A DNA stretch of 64,000 bases from Streptococcus halotolerans (GCF_001598035.1 NZ_CP014835.1:1272501-1336500); one strand, 5' to 3'. Counted from the stretch's first letter, positions 42,609-53,471 are shown. The notes: generated by a model not told the origin, from the sequence alone. Numbers and translations are program-made.

Positions 42609-42645
42609 TGTCAGAAAGAATGTTTATTACTATCAAAAAGTAAGA

Positions 42646-42651
42646 TATAAT
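42646..42651 (+). promoter_or_regulatory. -10 box placing transcription start at the araC-like ATG
   Basis: TATAAT ends 6 nt (AAATCT) before the ATG at 42658. No Shine-Dalgarno lies between, so a leaderless mRNA is predicted. Confidence 0.55.
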
Positions 42652-42657
42652 AAATCT

Positions 42658-43668
42658 ATGAATTCAAATGATAATATTGAAAAATTAAATAAACTATTGT
42701 TTAAGCATACTGAAAACGAAATTCACTATTTGACCCATGCTGGAAGTTATTCTAAGCGGTACGAAGAAGGTTATGCAAAAAGAAAATTTATTGACGGAAA
42801 AGAAGTTCTTATCATTGATGTCAGCGACCTTCAGACCGGTCCACTTCATATTCGAAAAGACTCTCGCTATACCTTTATGCCCTTTCACATGTATAGCAAT
42901 ATTAATCTAAATTATATTTACTCAGGTCAGTGCACCTACTTTATAGACGGAAAAGAAATCGTTTTGAACGCAGGCGACATCTGTTTTTTCGATACGCAGG
43001 TCGTACGTGCTAAAATGAAACCAACGGCTAACGATATTATCATAAATATCGTAATGGAAAATAATTACTTCAAGTCCTTATTAACTGTTGATGCGACCAA
43101 TTTGCTATCAACTTTTATGAACAAAACTCTCTATATAAATCAAGAGCATAATAATTATATTATTTTTAGAACAAATGATGATGAACGGATACGGTCGCTA
43201 TTCCAAAATCTGCTGCTTGAAAATTTTGGAGATAAAACTTATAAAATTCAGACCATTCAACATTACTTCTCACTCATTTTTCTTGAATTACTTTATTTAA
43301 GTGAAGATCACTCCTCAACTGTCATTCATTTTTCGGATACCTCTTCTAATACTATCTTTAATATCGTCAACTACATCGAGAAAAATTATAAAACGGTAAA
43401 TCTAAAAGAATTATCAAAAGTGTTCGGTTACCATGAAAAATACCTCTCTTCATTGTTAAAAAAATCCTATGGAAAAACTTTTAAAGAAATACAAATTTCT
43501 AATAGAATACGAGAAGTCGAACATTATTTAACAACTTCTTCCCTTACTATTAGTGAAATTGCAGAATTAACAGGGTTTACAAATCTAAATCAACTATATC
43601 GTGAATTTCGTAATAAACATGGAATGCTTCCAAAAGTATTTCGTGAAAACCTAAAAAGAAATATTTGA
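42658..43668 (+). CDS. AraC-family transcriptional regulator of the beta-glucoside operon
   Basis: 336 residues. N-terminal cupin-like sensing domain (YIYSGQCTYFIDGKEIVLNAGDICFFDT) and a C-terminal double HTH of the AraC/XylS type (LKELSKVFGYHEKYLSSLLKKSYGKTF and LTISEIAELTGFTNLNQLYREFRNKHG). Divergent from bglP with a 109-bp shared control region, so bglP-bglA is its likely target (inference). Start at 42658; the frame is open further upstream, but that part overlaps bglP. Confidence 0.88.
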   Translation: MNSNDNIEKLNKLLFKHTENEIHYLTHAGSYSKRYEEGYAKRKFIDGKEVLIIDVSDLQTGPLHIRKDSRYTFMPFHMYSNINLNYIYSGQCTYFIDGKEIVLNAGDICFFDTQVVRAKMKPTANDIIINIVMENNYFKSLLTVDATNLLSTFMNKTLYINQEHNNYIIFRTNDDERIRSLFQNLLLENFGDKTYKIQTIQHYFSLIFLELLYLSEDHSSTVIHFSDTSSNTIFNIVNYIEKNYKTVNLKELSKVFGYHEKYLSSLLKKSYGKTFKEIQISNRIREVEHYLTTSSLTISEIAELTGFTNLNQLYREFRNKHGMLPKVFRENLKRNI

Positions 43669-43940
43669 TCATTCCAACTATTATTAATTTCACAGATTTC
43701 TACCTGACCATAATTTCAAAATTGCTTCGATTCCTAATTTATGAAAAGTTATCAGAAATTTCACGTTGAATGCTATAAACTCTATCTGATGCTTATATTG
43801 AAGCAATAGGATCATGTAAACCTTTTTGAACTATCAAAACGCTTCCCCAATCTCCTGTAACCGCTATTTATTAACTGTTAGTGACTAATAAGAAAAAAAT
43901 ATTTACTCCTAAAACTCCTTGAAATAAAACAATTCTATAC

Positions 43941-43968
43941 GAAAAAGCCTTGAAACCAAGGCTTTTCG
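43941..43968. terminator. symmetric hairpin downstream of the araC-like gene
   Basis: CGAAAAAGCCTTG pairs with CAAGGCTTTTCG around a 4-nt loop. It has an intrinsic-terminator look in both directions, though it lies 270 bp after the araC-like stop. A minus-strand piece upstream (TGDWGSVLIVQKGLHDP, near 43810-43865) may be coding debris; otherwise 43669-44020 is empty. Confidence 0.55.
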
Positions 43969-44020
43969 CTGTTGCGATTTATCAAATAGTTCTAGGCTTT
44001 CACGAGCCGACTAACACACT

Positions 44021-44481
44021 TCACATATGCTGAGTGGTGCATTCTACACTAATAAACAAGAAGGGGGTAAAAATTCTTTTGGAATTATACTCTAGAATTA
44101 CAATCCTCAAACTTATCGTCAACCACAGTTCCTCTCTTAATTCAGCTAGCTTCTCAAACTGACCCCTCTGACTTTTGACAATGGCTTCTTTCAGTTCTTC
44201 AAACGTCTCTTCATCTACATACTGAGTCTCTGTTTCACGTTCAGTAAAATCCTTAGTAAGTTTACTACTACTTTCCAGTAGCTATTCTCTATTATCCTAC
44301 TTTCGTGTTCCTTTTTGATCGTTTGAGCAGCATAATTCTGTTCTGTCTCCGTCTCATCTACTGATATATCAATTAAACATCTTTTAACGTATTCAAAAAA
44401 CTAGTTCTTACATCCTTCTATATCTGTTTGATGAGCATATTTTAACGCAATATTTGTGATAATTTCTGTTGAACCATACAT
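44021..44481 (-). pseudogene. broken unknown gene
   Basis: From an ATG at 44481 the minus strand reads MYGSTEIITNIALKYAHQ...GCKN, stop, FFEYVKRCLIDISVDETETE..., then shifts frame near 44280 into a Glu/Lys-rich stretch (SKLTKDFTERETETQYVDEE) that stays open to a stop at 44021. Apart from one stop and one frameshift it would be a ~150-residue charged, coiled-coil-like protein. Family not recognised. Confidence 0.5.
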
Positions 44482-44566
44482 GGTAGTGTACCCCTAGCTG
44501 TGATTTTACTTACCACTATTATATTTAAATGGTGGTACTTGGTAAAACAAATTTTCAAATAAACTA

Positions 44567-45174
44567 ATACTCAACTAAAATCAAAAAATAACTTATAATA
44601 CGACTATGAAACTATCAACCAAGAAAGCGAGAAAGCGCTTTAAAGATAGTCGTCGTTACAACAAAGTAAGACTAATGTATCAAGACGAAGCCGGTTTCGG
44701 TCGTATCAGTGGCTCCGAAAGGGGCTCGCCCACATGTCCACAGCCACTATATTCGAGAATATCGCTATTGTTATGGTGCTGTCGATGCTCATACAGGAGA
44801 CTCTTTCTTCATCATTGCTGGAGGCTGTAACACAAACTGGATGAACGAATTCCTTAAGCAGTTATCGGCAGCTTATTCTCATGATTACATTTTGCTCGTC
44901 ATGGATAACGCCGTGTGGCATAAATCAAGGACGTTAGAGAAACCTGCCAACATTGGCTTTGAGTTTATTCCCCCTTATACCCCTGAGATGAATCCAATTG
45001 AACAAGTCTGGGCTGAAATTCGCAAGAGAGGCTTTAAGAATAAAATATTTAAAACACTTGATGACGTGGTGAACAGGCTGCAAGAAGTGATTCAAGGATT
45101 AGAACGGTCATTAAAAAAAATATCGTCAACAGACAATGGTTACAGAAAGTTAGTTTTTGATTTTGGTTGAGTAT
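44567..45174 (+). mobile_element. deleted IS630-family element (IS630-Spn1-like)
   Basis: Terminal inverted repeats of 21 bp (44567-44587 and 45154-45174) differ at one position, begin ATACTCAAC and are flanked by TA on both sides, the IS630/Tc1-mariner target duplication. Only 608 bp lie between, too short for a full element: the HTH-encoding 5' part of the transposase is missing. Confidence 0.85.
44606..45170 (+). pseudogene. IS630-family transposase, truncated and frameshifted
   Basis: The plus strand encodes the catalytic half: first Asp in LMYQDEAGFGRIS, a frameshift near 44713 (about 16-17 bases seem to be missing compared with intact relatives), then APKGARPHVHSHYIRE, second Asp in LVMDNAVWHKS and the Glu in MNPIEQVWAEIRKRGFKNK. 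The stop codon falls inside the right terminal repeat. The N-terminal DNA-binding half is absent, so it cannot move by itself. Confidence 0.88.
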
Positions 45175-45483
45175 TAATTATCATTAGGATTACTGATTAC
45201 CGTTGGCGAGTGAAGTAGCCGTAAAGTCGCATACCCATCAAGCTAGCAGTGACAAAAACGCCTTTTCACATAGTGAGATACTAATCTATCTCACTACTTG
45301 GCATATTGGGAACTCCACTGCTGACCATCCTGGCCTGGAATATATGGTATACTATTAAAAACAATTCTGAAAGTCCATAATGACCTGATTTTGAAAATAA
45401 CATCTAACTTGACCACTTGACTTAATGCCAGACAACTTACTTTAAATGATCTCTATTTTGCCCCTTTTATCTATAAAGCAAAA
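45175..45483. other. gene-free interval after the IS630 relic
   Basis: Holds a perfect 10-bp inverted repeat TAGTGAGATA...TATCTCACTA (45271-45296). Minus-strand pieces such as TASLMGMRLYGYFTRQR (near 45200-45250) read like the end of a membrane protein but no full frame exists. Probably decayed DNA. Confidence 0.3.
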
Positions 45484-45521
45484 AGAAAAATCCTCTGAAA
45501 CCTTGATTTCAAAGGGTTTTT
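45484..45521 (-). terminator. hairpin downstream of ffs
   Basis: AAAAA-CCC-TTTGAAA pairs with TTTCAGAGGATTTTT on the minus strand with small mismatches. It may back up termination of the SRP RNA. Confidence 0.5.
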
Positions 45522-45531
45522 AAATGACATC

Positions 45532-45609
45532 AAAAAAGAGCACACACCTGACATCGCTTAGGGCTGCTGGATTCCTCCCCTGACCCACTTCACGCACAAG
45601 TGTTGCTCC
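45532..45609 (-). ncRNA. ffs: signal recognition particle RNA (small bacterial type)
   Basis: The minus strand carries the SRP Alu-less hairpin: GTGGGTCAGGGGAGGAATCC followed by AGCAGCCC, the Ffh-binding loops (GGTCAG, GGAA, AGCAGCC). The 5' GGAGCAACAC pairs with the 3' GTGTGTGCTC, and the 3' end runs into T6. An extended -10 TGATATACT (45617-45625) with a TTTGCA -35 (45640-45645) sits just upstream, within the end of tadA. SRP RNA next to tadA is usual in Firmicutes. Confidence 0.93.
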
Positions 45610-45635
45610 GATAATTAGTATATCATATTTTGGAT

Positions 45636-46160
45636 TTATTGCAAATCGTTTTTTTCTTTAGCTTCCTCAGCTAGTCGCTTAGCTGCTTTCTTTTTTTCTC
45701 TGCCTTGACGAAAGAAAGTCTGCATGATGGCGGCACACTCATTATGTAAGATACCGGTTTCCACCTGCACTCGATGGTTTAATCTCTCATCTGTCAAGAT
45801 ATCATAAAGACTTCCTGCGGCTCCAAATTTTTGATTAGGAGCTCCATAGATGACTTGCGGAATTCTGGCAAGTCCAATAGCACCACTGCACATGACACAG
45901 GGTTCAATCGTTACAAATAAGGTTGTCTCAAGCAATCGCCAATTCCCAACTGTCTGATTTGCTTCTTGAATAGCCATGATTTCGGCATGCATGATGGCTT
46001 GATTGAGCTCTTCTCGTGCATTATGGCCACGCCCAATAACGTGATCATCCTTGACAATGACACAGCCAATCGGAATTTCTTCCTTTGCTAAGGATTTTTC
46101 CGCTTCCTTTAAAGCCTCTTTCATAAAGTAGGCTTTTTCTTCTTCTGTAAATGTTTGCAT
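45636..46160 (-). CDS. tadA: tRNA adenosine(34) deaminase TadA
   Basis: 174 residues. Zinc-site motifs H58-A-E60 (MHAEIMAI) and PCVMC (C88, C91). Converts A34 to inosine in tRNA-Arg(ACG). I start at 46160 (MQTFTEEEK), where the ATG overlaps the stop of the MBL gene (TAATG); the in-frame start at 46184 lies inside that gene. The ffs promoter lies at its 3' end. Confidence 0.94.
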   Translation of the reverse strand: MQTFTEEEKAYFMKEALKEAEKSLAKEEIPIGCVIVKDDHVIGRGHNAREELNQAIMHAEIMAIQEANQTVGNWRLLETTLFVTIEPCVMCSGAIGLARIPQVIYGAPNQKFGAAGSLYDILTDERLNHRVQVETGILHNECAAIMQTFFRQGREKKKAAKRLAEEAKEKNDLQ

Positions 46161-46936
46161 TAGAGCTGTCCCAAGTCCCACCATTTGTGCGGTTCAGCCA
46201 GTTCCACTGGAATATCACCGGCATAGTGCTGTGCTTCTTGACGAAGAATTTCCAAATGATGATCTGAATCAATACCTTCTGGAGCTACTGGTGGCATATG
46301 AGTTAAAACAAGTTTTTTGACACCAGCTTGTACTGCAATGTCACCTGCTTCTTTGGTGGTTAAATGGGCAGGATGATTTTCATTGCCTTCATAAAGATAA
46401 ACATCGGCTAAAAAGAGGTCTGCTCCCTCAACGAATCCTGGTAATGCTTCAAAAAAACCTGTATCAGCCGTAAATAGCAAGATTTGACCAGTCTCACGCT
46501 CGACAACACGAAAGGCATAGCAGACAACTGGATGAACTGTTTTGATAAAGGTAATATCAAAAGGCCCAATACTTTGGCTACCATTCACATCATAGGCAAT
46601 ACCTTCTGAAACGCCCGACAGAGTTAACTTGCTAAATTCAGACTCATCTTCATTGTGTGCATAGATAGGAAGCACTCTAGGTTCCCATAAATGCTTTGGA
46701 TACAGCTGACGGTAATGACGTAATACTCCCAAATCTGCGACATGATCTGGGTGATAGTGACTAATTAAGACCGCGTCCAAGTCCAAAGGGCTGATTTCCT
46801 TTTCCAATTCATTTAATGAACGCGACCCAGCATCCATCAAAAGTTGAAAGCCATCATGTCCCGTTAATAAATAGGACGTTGTCCCCTCATTTTTATAAGG
46901 GTAGCCTCCCCAGCATCCAAGTGTTGTAAGTTTCAT
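46160..46936 (-). CDS. MBL-fold metal-dependent hydrolase (YhfI/RNase Z-like)
   Basis: 258 residues. Metallo-beta-lactamase fold with the metal site H60-Y-H62-P-D64-H65 and later HPVVCYAF, TADTGFF and LTHMPP motifs. Resembles Bacillus YhfI; substrate unknown. Start at 46936 (MKLTTLGCWGG), about 8 nt after AAAGGTGG. Translationally coupled to tadA. Confidence 0.88.
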   Translation of the reverse strand: MKLTTLGCWGGYPYKNEGTTSYLLTGHDGFQLLMDAGSRSLNELEKEISPLDLDAVLISHYHPDHVADLGVLRHYRQLYPKHLWEPRVLPIYAHNEDESEFSKLTLSGVSEGIAYDVNGSQSIGPFDITFIKTVHPVVCYAFRVVERETGQILLFTADTGFFEALPGFVEGADLFLADVYLYEGNENHPAHLTTKEAGDIAVQAGVKKLVLTHMPPVAPEGIDSDHHLEILRQEAQHYAGDIPVELAEPHKWWDLGQL

Positions 46937-47021
46937 CTGCAAAACCACCTTTCTCAACTCTTATTATATCAAAAAATCATCTCATGATTGGTTTATACAA
47001 ATCGTTTAACGCATCGTTAGG

Positions 47022-47285
47022 TCACTTAAAATAGGTATAAAGCCAAACCAAAAACATGATAACAGAACCATAACGAACCAACTTGAGATATCTTGGCCGC
47101 TGATACACTGCTACTGTATCAGGGACTTTAGGAAAGATAGCAAAGCTGGCAAACCAGATGAGCTGTCCCACTATTACCCCATTATCATTTTTTAGGACAA
47201 CAATACTGAAAATAGATAATATGGCAACCACTAAGGCTAAACGATTGAATTGTTGCCAGAAAGTCCAATTTTTAAGATCAAACAC
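47022..47285 (-). CDS. small membrane protein of unknown function
   Basis: 87 residues with two or three hydrophobic helices (ALVVAILSIFSIVVL; GQLIWFASFAIF; VIMFLVWLYTYF). AAGGAGGGAGAAAG-type sequence precedes the ATG. Follows the nucleotidyltransferase gene by 17 bp, so probably cotranscribed. I do not recognise the family. Confidence 0.65.
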   Translation of the reverse strand: MFDLKNWTFWQQFNRLALVVAILSIFSIVVLKNDNGVIVGQLIWFASFAIFPKVPDTVAVYQRPRYLKLVRYGSVIMFLVWLYTYFK

Positions 47286-47302
47286 ACTTTCTCCCTCCTT
47301 AT

Positions 47303-47860
47303 CTAATCATTAAACACTCGAATTTGCGGCCATCTTTGCTGCCAATTTTTCTTAGTCACCCGTTCTTGATAAACCGTCATGCGTTTGCTTGAAGCCTTAT
47401 AATGCGGAGTTGGATGAATCTCAAATCGACAGATAGCTTCTAAACCATATGGCGCAAAGAGTTCTAAGCGATTATCGACCTTTCGAAGCGCTACTGCCGT
47501 TGCTGTTTCCGGATATTTCCTAATCGCATCTCTAGTTGACCGATAAGGACTCGTCTCAGGATTATGCCTATGCATATAAACCTGATTTTTGACCTCCCAA
47601 AGATAGCTGGGATAGCTTTGCTTTAAGGTCTCTTGAATAGTCAATGTTTGATCATAGGAAATATCTGGATCATAGAAAACCACATCTAGATCAGTCTCAG
47701 AATCAAAGCCTGGCAGACCGGAATATAGGTTCCAGATATAATTTCTGATTGCCCCAGCTGCTAACCAAGAATCCTTTAATGGTAAATCTTCAATAATCTT
47801 TAAAATGTGCATCATCTTCTGGTCAGCTTTAACCACCTCTAAAAAGTCACTGTCTATCAT
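47303..47860 (-). CDS. nucleotidyltransferase family protein (NTP_transf_6/DUF925-like)
   Basis: 185 residues. Contains WLAAGAIRNYIWNLYSG and TDLDVVFYD, the glycine and acidic motifs of this uncharacterised nucleotidyltransferase family; a basic C-terminal tail follows (TKKNWQQRWPQIRVF). Start at 47860 (MIDSDFLEV). There is no Shine-Dalgarno: TGTTATAAT (47867-47875) ends 6 nt before the ATG, so the mRNA is predicted to be leaderless. Starts right after the proS terminator. Confidence 0.85.
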   Translation of the reverse strand: MIDSDFLEVVKADQKMMHILKIIEDLPLKDSWLAAGAIRNYIWNLYSGLPGFDSETDLDVVFYDPDISYDQTLTIQETLKQSYPSYLWEVKNQVYMHRHNPETSPYRSTRDAIRKYPETATAVALRKVDNRLELFAPYGLEAICRFEIHPTPHYKASSKRMTVYQERVTKKNWQQRWPQIRVFND

Positions 47861-47866
47861 GGCTTC

Positions 47867-47875
47867 ATTATAACA
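47867..47875 (-). promoter_or_regulatory. extended -10 box at the nucleotidyltransferase ATG
   Basis: Perfect TGTTATAAT on the minus strand, 6 nt (GAAGCC) from the ATG at 47860. It overlaps the T-rich end of the proS terminator. Confidence 0.65.
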
Positions 47876-47905
47876 CAAAAGCCTTAGCAGGATTGCCAAG
47901 GCTTC
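47875..47905 (-). terminator. Rho-independent terminator of proS
   Basis: AAGCCTTGGC pairs with GCTAAGGCTT (one mismatch) around ATCCT, followed by TTTGTGTT on the minus strand; 6 bp after the proS stop. Confidence 0.8.
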
Positions 47906-47910
47906 TGATC

Positions 47911-49845
<1,935 letters not shown>

Positions 49846-49864
49846 TTAGCACAAGCATTAGGGC

Positions 49865-49893
49865 GTGTTCTGTTTTGTCATAAAACCGAACAC
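49865..49893 (-). other. imperfect hairpin in the rseP-proS gap
   Basis: GTGTTC-x-GTTTT pairs with AAAAC-x-GAACAC (11 pairs, one G/A mismatch) around 5 nt. No T-run follows on the minus strand. It does not resemble a T-box. It may be an mRNA processing or stability element. Confidence 0.4.
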
Positions 49894-49929
49894 ATTTCCT
49901 TTCTATTTTACATTAATCGTTTTGTCACC

Positions 49930-51192
49930 TTAGAAAAAGGCTCTTATGATATCGTTCCAGGTAACAGCAATCATCAAGACTACCATAATACCGACACCAG
50001 CTAACGTGACATAAGTTTCCACTTCTTGACTAAGTGGTTTGCGGCGGATTGCTTCAATGATATTGATGAAAATTTTCCCACCATCAAGGGCTGGAATGGG
50101 AACGAGATTAAATATACCCAAGTTGATTGATAACATAGCCATGAGATATAAAAGGTCAACCAGACCACTCTTAGCCGCTTGATTGGACATTTGATACATA
50201 GCAACAGGACCACCCAGCTTATTTAAGCTAAAGTCAGTTATCAAGTTTTTGAGGGCACGAACAATAAGGGTTGCGCCGTTCCAAGATTCTCGAAGTCCAC
50301 CAACGATTTTATCCATAAATCCTGTTTTTAGGCCGGGCATGACACCAATCAAGTAGGTACCATTTGACTTTTTCGGACGGATTTGAAGTTGACGTTCTTG
50401 ACCACCAGCTGTGGCTACCAAAACATCAATACTACCGCCTTTTTTCAAGTCGCGTGTATTCTTGTCGACTGCCTTTGTCAAATCTTCCCAATTAGAGACT
50501 TGCATTGATCCAATTCGCAAAATCCGGTCTCCATTTTGCACACCAGCCACCTGCATAGCGCCGCCATCAGAAACTCTGACTTGGTTACTATCAGGATTTG
50601 GAGTACCGCCTTGAACAAACATCATGATAATAAATACCAAGGCTCCTAAAATGAAATTATTCATTGGACCAGCGAAGTTGGTCATCATGCGTCCCCAAAC
50701 AGTCGCATTTTGGTACTGGACATCAAGCGGGGCAATGCGAACCTCTGTCCCGTCTTCTTCGATGATTGTCGCATCGTGATCAACATCATAGGTTCTCGTT
50801 TCATCCAAGACAAGACCTGTGATAGTCAGTTTGTCTTCCAAATCGTAATCAGTAACATTCATAGGAAGACTTGTCTGCTCTAGATGCTTCTGGGATAGAT
50901 TTATCCGTTTCACCAGACCGTCTTTAGTTAAGGTTAATGTAACAGGGGTACCTGTTTTAATCTCAGTTGTATCATCTCCCCATCCGGCCATTCTGACATA
51001 TCCTCCAAGAGGAAGGGCACGAATAGTATAGGCCGTACCATCTTTACCAGTATGTGCAAAAATTTTTGGTCCCATACCGACTGCGAATTCACGAACTAAA
51101 ATACCAGACTTTTTGGCAAAATAGAAGTGACCAAACTCATGGACGACCACTAAAATACCAAAAATAATAATAAAAGCTAATAATCCTTGCAT
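49930..51192 (-). CDS. rseP: RIP metalloprotease RseP (site-2 protease)
   Basis: 420 residues. First helix with HEFGH (H18, E19, H22), a PDZ domain (about 185-265, [19 protein letters not shown]) and a C-terminal PIPALDGGK metal-ligand motif in the membrane. Cleaves membrane-embedded substrates such as anti-sigma factors and leftover lipoprotein signal peptides; in streptococci (Eep) it also processes peptide pheromones. AAGGAGC precedes the ATG. Follows cdsA in the uppS-cdsA-rseP unit. Confidence 0.95.
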   Translation of the reverse strand: MQGLLAFIIIFGILVVVHEFGHFYFAKKSGILVREFAVGMGPKIFAHTGKDGTAYTIRALPLGGYVRMAGWGDDTTEIKTGTPVTLTLTKDGLVKRINLSQKHLEQTSLPMNVTDYDLEDKLTITGLVLDETRTYDVDHDATIIEEDGTEVRIAPLDVQYQNATVWGRMMTNFAGPMNNFILGALVFIIMMFVQGGTPNPDSNQVRVSDGGAMQVAGVQNGDRILRIGSMQVSNWEDLTKAVDKNTRDLKKGGSIDVLVATAGGQERQLQIRPKKSNGTYLIGVMPGLKTGFMDKIVGGLRESWNGATLIVRALKNLITDFSLNKLGGPVAMYQMSNQAAKSGLVDLLYLMAMLSINLGIFNLVPIPALDGGKIFINIIEAIRRKPLSQEVETYVTLAGVGIMVVLMIAVTWNDIIRAFF

Positions 51193-51212
51193 AAGACTTG
51201 CTCCTTTTCAGT

Positions 51213-52007
51213 CTAGAATAGTCCAAATAAATGCATGATAGGAAAAACAAAAATCATGCTATCAAAGCGATCAAGAATGCCGCCGTGTCCAGGAATAAGT
51301 TTGCCAGAATCTTTAACTGCAAAGCGACGTTTGATGGCACTTTCCACCAAATCACCAAATTGTGCAAAAATACTAAAAATAGCCACTAAAATCAGCATGA
51401 CCAAAAAATGATGTGGGGCATAAACATCTTTATCAAAAAGCATAAAGATCAAGGAAACCACCACTGCAGATAAAATACCGCCTAAACTGCCTTCAATGGT
51501 CTTATTGGGAGATACTTTGGGAAGTAATTTCCGTTGTCCGAATTGACGTCCAATTAAGTAAGCACCTGTATCAGTAGCCCAAACAATAAACAAGGCTAGG
51601 AACACTTTGTCCAAACCAGCCATTCGAGCATTAACAAGGTTTTGGAAACCAATCCCAACATACAAACTAGACAGCATAGGAAAGGCTGCATCGTCAAAAG
51701 CATAGGTATCACTTGAAATAACTGTTCCTGCTAAGACAAAGAACATAATCAAACCAAAAACAGTAAAGCTACCATCGACAGGTAAAAAGGTTAAGTAATT
51801 TTGCAAAGGGACGACTAACGAAAAGGCAGCTAGCATGGCCAGTACCCCCTCAAATGAAAAAACTTCTAGTCGTCTCATACGGAGAAGTTCCGAGACAGCA
51901 ATCATGGCTAAAACACCAATAAATAGCTGAAAGGGTAAATCTCCGATCAACAAGAAGGGAACAAAGATTGCCAAGGCAATAGCTCCCCAAATCACACGTT
52001 GTTTCAT
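51213..52007 (-). CDS. cdsA: phosphatidate cytidylyltransferase
   Basis: 264 residues with about eight membrane helices. Family signature in KVSPNKTIEGSLGG and the C-terminal KDSGKLIPGHGGILDRFDS. Makes CDP-diacylglycerol for phospholipid synthesis. 18 bp after uppS. Confidence 0.95.
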   Translation of the reverse strand: MKQRVIWGAIALAIFVPFLLIGDLPFQLFIGVLAMIAVSELLRMRRLEVFSFEGVLAMLAAFSLVVPLQNYLTFLPVDGSFTVFGLIMFFVLAGTVISSDTYAFDDAAFPMLSSLYVGIGFQNLVNARMAGLDKVFLALFIVWATDTGAYLIGRQFGQRKLLPKVSPNKTIEGSLGGILSAVVVSLIFMLFDKDVYAPHHFLVMLILVAIFSIFAQFGDLVESAIKRRFAVKDSGKLIPGHGGILDRFDSMIFVFPIMHLFGLF

Positions 52008-52025
52008 TAAAAATTCCTTTCTGGA

Positions 52026-52775
52026 TTACAGGCCACCAAATCGACGGTGTCTGCGGTTATAATCTGAAATAGCTTCTTTAAGGGCAGATTCATCAAAATC
52101 TGGCCACAGCTTATCTGTGAAGTAGAGCTCACTGTAAGCAATCTGCCAGGGAAGAAAATTACTAGTACGCAACTCTCCACTGGTACGGATTACCAAATCC
52201 GGATCACGATATAGATAAGGGAGTTGACTAGTCATCAAATGACCAGAAATAAGGTCTTCTGTAATATCTCCTGGATTCAAACGAGCATCTAAAACATCCT
52301 GAGCTAGCTCACGAACAGTTTCCACAATTTCTGCCCTACCACCATAATTCAGTGCAAAATTAAGCACTAGACCAGAGTTATGCCGCGTTTTTTCCAATGC
52401 CTTTTCAAGAGCTATCAGCGTTTCTTGAGGAAGTCGGCGACGCTCCCCAATCATTTGAATACGAACATTATTTTTGTGCAATTCCGGAACATATTTATCA
52501 AAGAATTCGACAGGAAGGTTCATGATAAAGGTCACTTCATCTTCTGGGCGTGACCAATTTTCTGTTGAGAAAGCATAAACGGTCAAAACTTTGACACCTA
52601 ATTCAGAGGCAGCAATCGTCACTTTTTGCAGAGCATTCATCCCTGCCCTATGACCCATAACTCTTGGTTGGAGACGTTTTTTAGCCCAACGACCATTACC
52701 ATCCATAATAATCCCAATATGTTTTGGAATGTTATCAAGAATCAATTCTGTATTTTTTCGTTTTAATCCAAACAT
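52026..52775 (-). CDS. uppS: isoprenyl transferase (undecaprenyl pyrophosphate synthase)
   Basis: 249 residues. Catalytic D25 in IIMDGNGRWAKKR and the C-terminal RTSGELRTSNFLPWQIAYSELYF block. Builds the C55 lipid carrier used by peptidoglycan and by TagO-type pathways. GAAGGAAG precedes the ATG. First gene of uppS-cdsA-rseP(-proS). Confidence 0.96.
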   Translation of the reverse strand: MFGLKRKNTELILDNIPKHIGIIMDGNGRWAKKRLQPRVMGHRAGMNALQKVTIAASELGVKVLTVYAFSTENWSRPEDEVTFIMNLPVEFFDKYVPELHKNNVRIQMIGERRRLPQETLIALEKALEKTRHNSGLVLNFALNYGGRAEIVETVRELAQDVLDARLNPGDITEDLISGHLMTSQLPYLYRDPDLVIRTSGELRTSNFLPWQIAYSELYFTDKLWPDFDESALKEAISDYNRRHRRFGGL

Positions 52776-52806
52776 CTGTCTTCCTTCATCAAAGCGTAAT
52801 CATCTT

Positions 52807-52815
52807 ATTTTACCA
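52807..52815 (-). promoter_or_regulatory. extended -10 promoter of uppS-cdsA-rseP
   Basis: TGGTAAAAT on the minus strand, about 31 nt before the uppS ATG; weak -35. Confidence 0.6.
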
Positions 52816-52906
52816 TATTTTAAGCCTATTTAGCCATGTTTTGTATCATTCAGTCCCGATAACTCTTTAAGCTATCTAGTCATGTTAGGTTTATCTTCAT
52901 CAAACT

Positions 52907-52951
52907 AAAAAAGTGACAAAAGATTAGTTTCTTAAAAACTACTTTTGTCAC
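52907..52951 (-). terminator. Rho-independent terminator of yajC
   Basis: GTGACAAAAG pairs with CTTTTGTCAC, with an inner AGTTT/AAACT pairing; on the minus strand T6 follows directly. Very stable. Confidence 0.92.
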
Positions 52952-53026
52952 CATCTTTAGTCTATTAGTAAAATGATCAGCTGCTTTACGCTAACATTAG
53001 ACTGGCTAATCATCAGCTCATAAGAA

Positions 53027-53371
53027 TTAGCTTGGTTCGATGACTGAATCTTTTGTGATATCAGTCTTGACAGCTGGTTCATCAACGAGGCCAATTTCAC
53101 CTGGAATATCTCCGCCTTTTGTCACCACGCGCTTAATAGCTGATAGTTCAAAAGTTAAATACACGCCATCAACATCAAGAACAATTTTTTGTTCCGCTTG
53201 ATTAACTTCGTCAACGACACCATAAAGGCCACCAATGGTAACCACTTCGTCACCTTTAGCGAGGGCATTCATTTGATCCTGACGCTCTTTAGCTGCTTTT
53301 TTCTGTTGACGGGTGGTCAAATACATCATTCCCGCCATAACAACGACCATAATTAGTAATGTTGGTGACAT
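53027..53371 (-). CDS. yajC: preprotein translocase subunit YajC
   Basis: 114 residues. One N-terminal membrane helix (LLIMVVVMAGMMYL), a basic RQQKKAAKERQ stretch, then the YajC domain (ALAKGDEVVTIGGLYGVVDEV). An acidic ~30-residue tail follows. Accessory factor of the Sec translocon with SecDF. Flanked by terminators on both sides, so transcribed separately from its neighbours. Confidence 0.93.
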   Translation of the reverse strand: MSPTLLIMVVVMAGMMYLTTRQQKKAAKERQDQMNALAKGDEVVTIGGLYGVVDEVNQAEQKIVLDVDGVYLTFELSAIKRVVTKGGDIPGEIGLVDEPAVKTDITKDSVIEPS

Positions 53372-53410
53372 TCTTATTCTCCTTCAAAGATAGATTCTCT
53401 ACTATTATAG

Positions 53411-53442
53411 TAAAAAAAGAGCCAACAAACAAGGTCAGCTCT
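53411..53442 (-). terminator. Rho-independent terminator after the thioredoxin-like gene
   Basis: AGAGCTGACC pairs imperfectly with GTTGGCTCT on the minus strand, followed by T7. Confidence 0.8.
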
Positions 53443-53471
53443 GCTATTTCTTTTAAAATCAGCCTAAAGTC

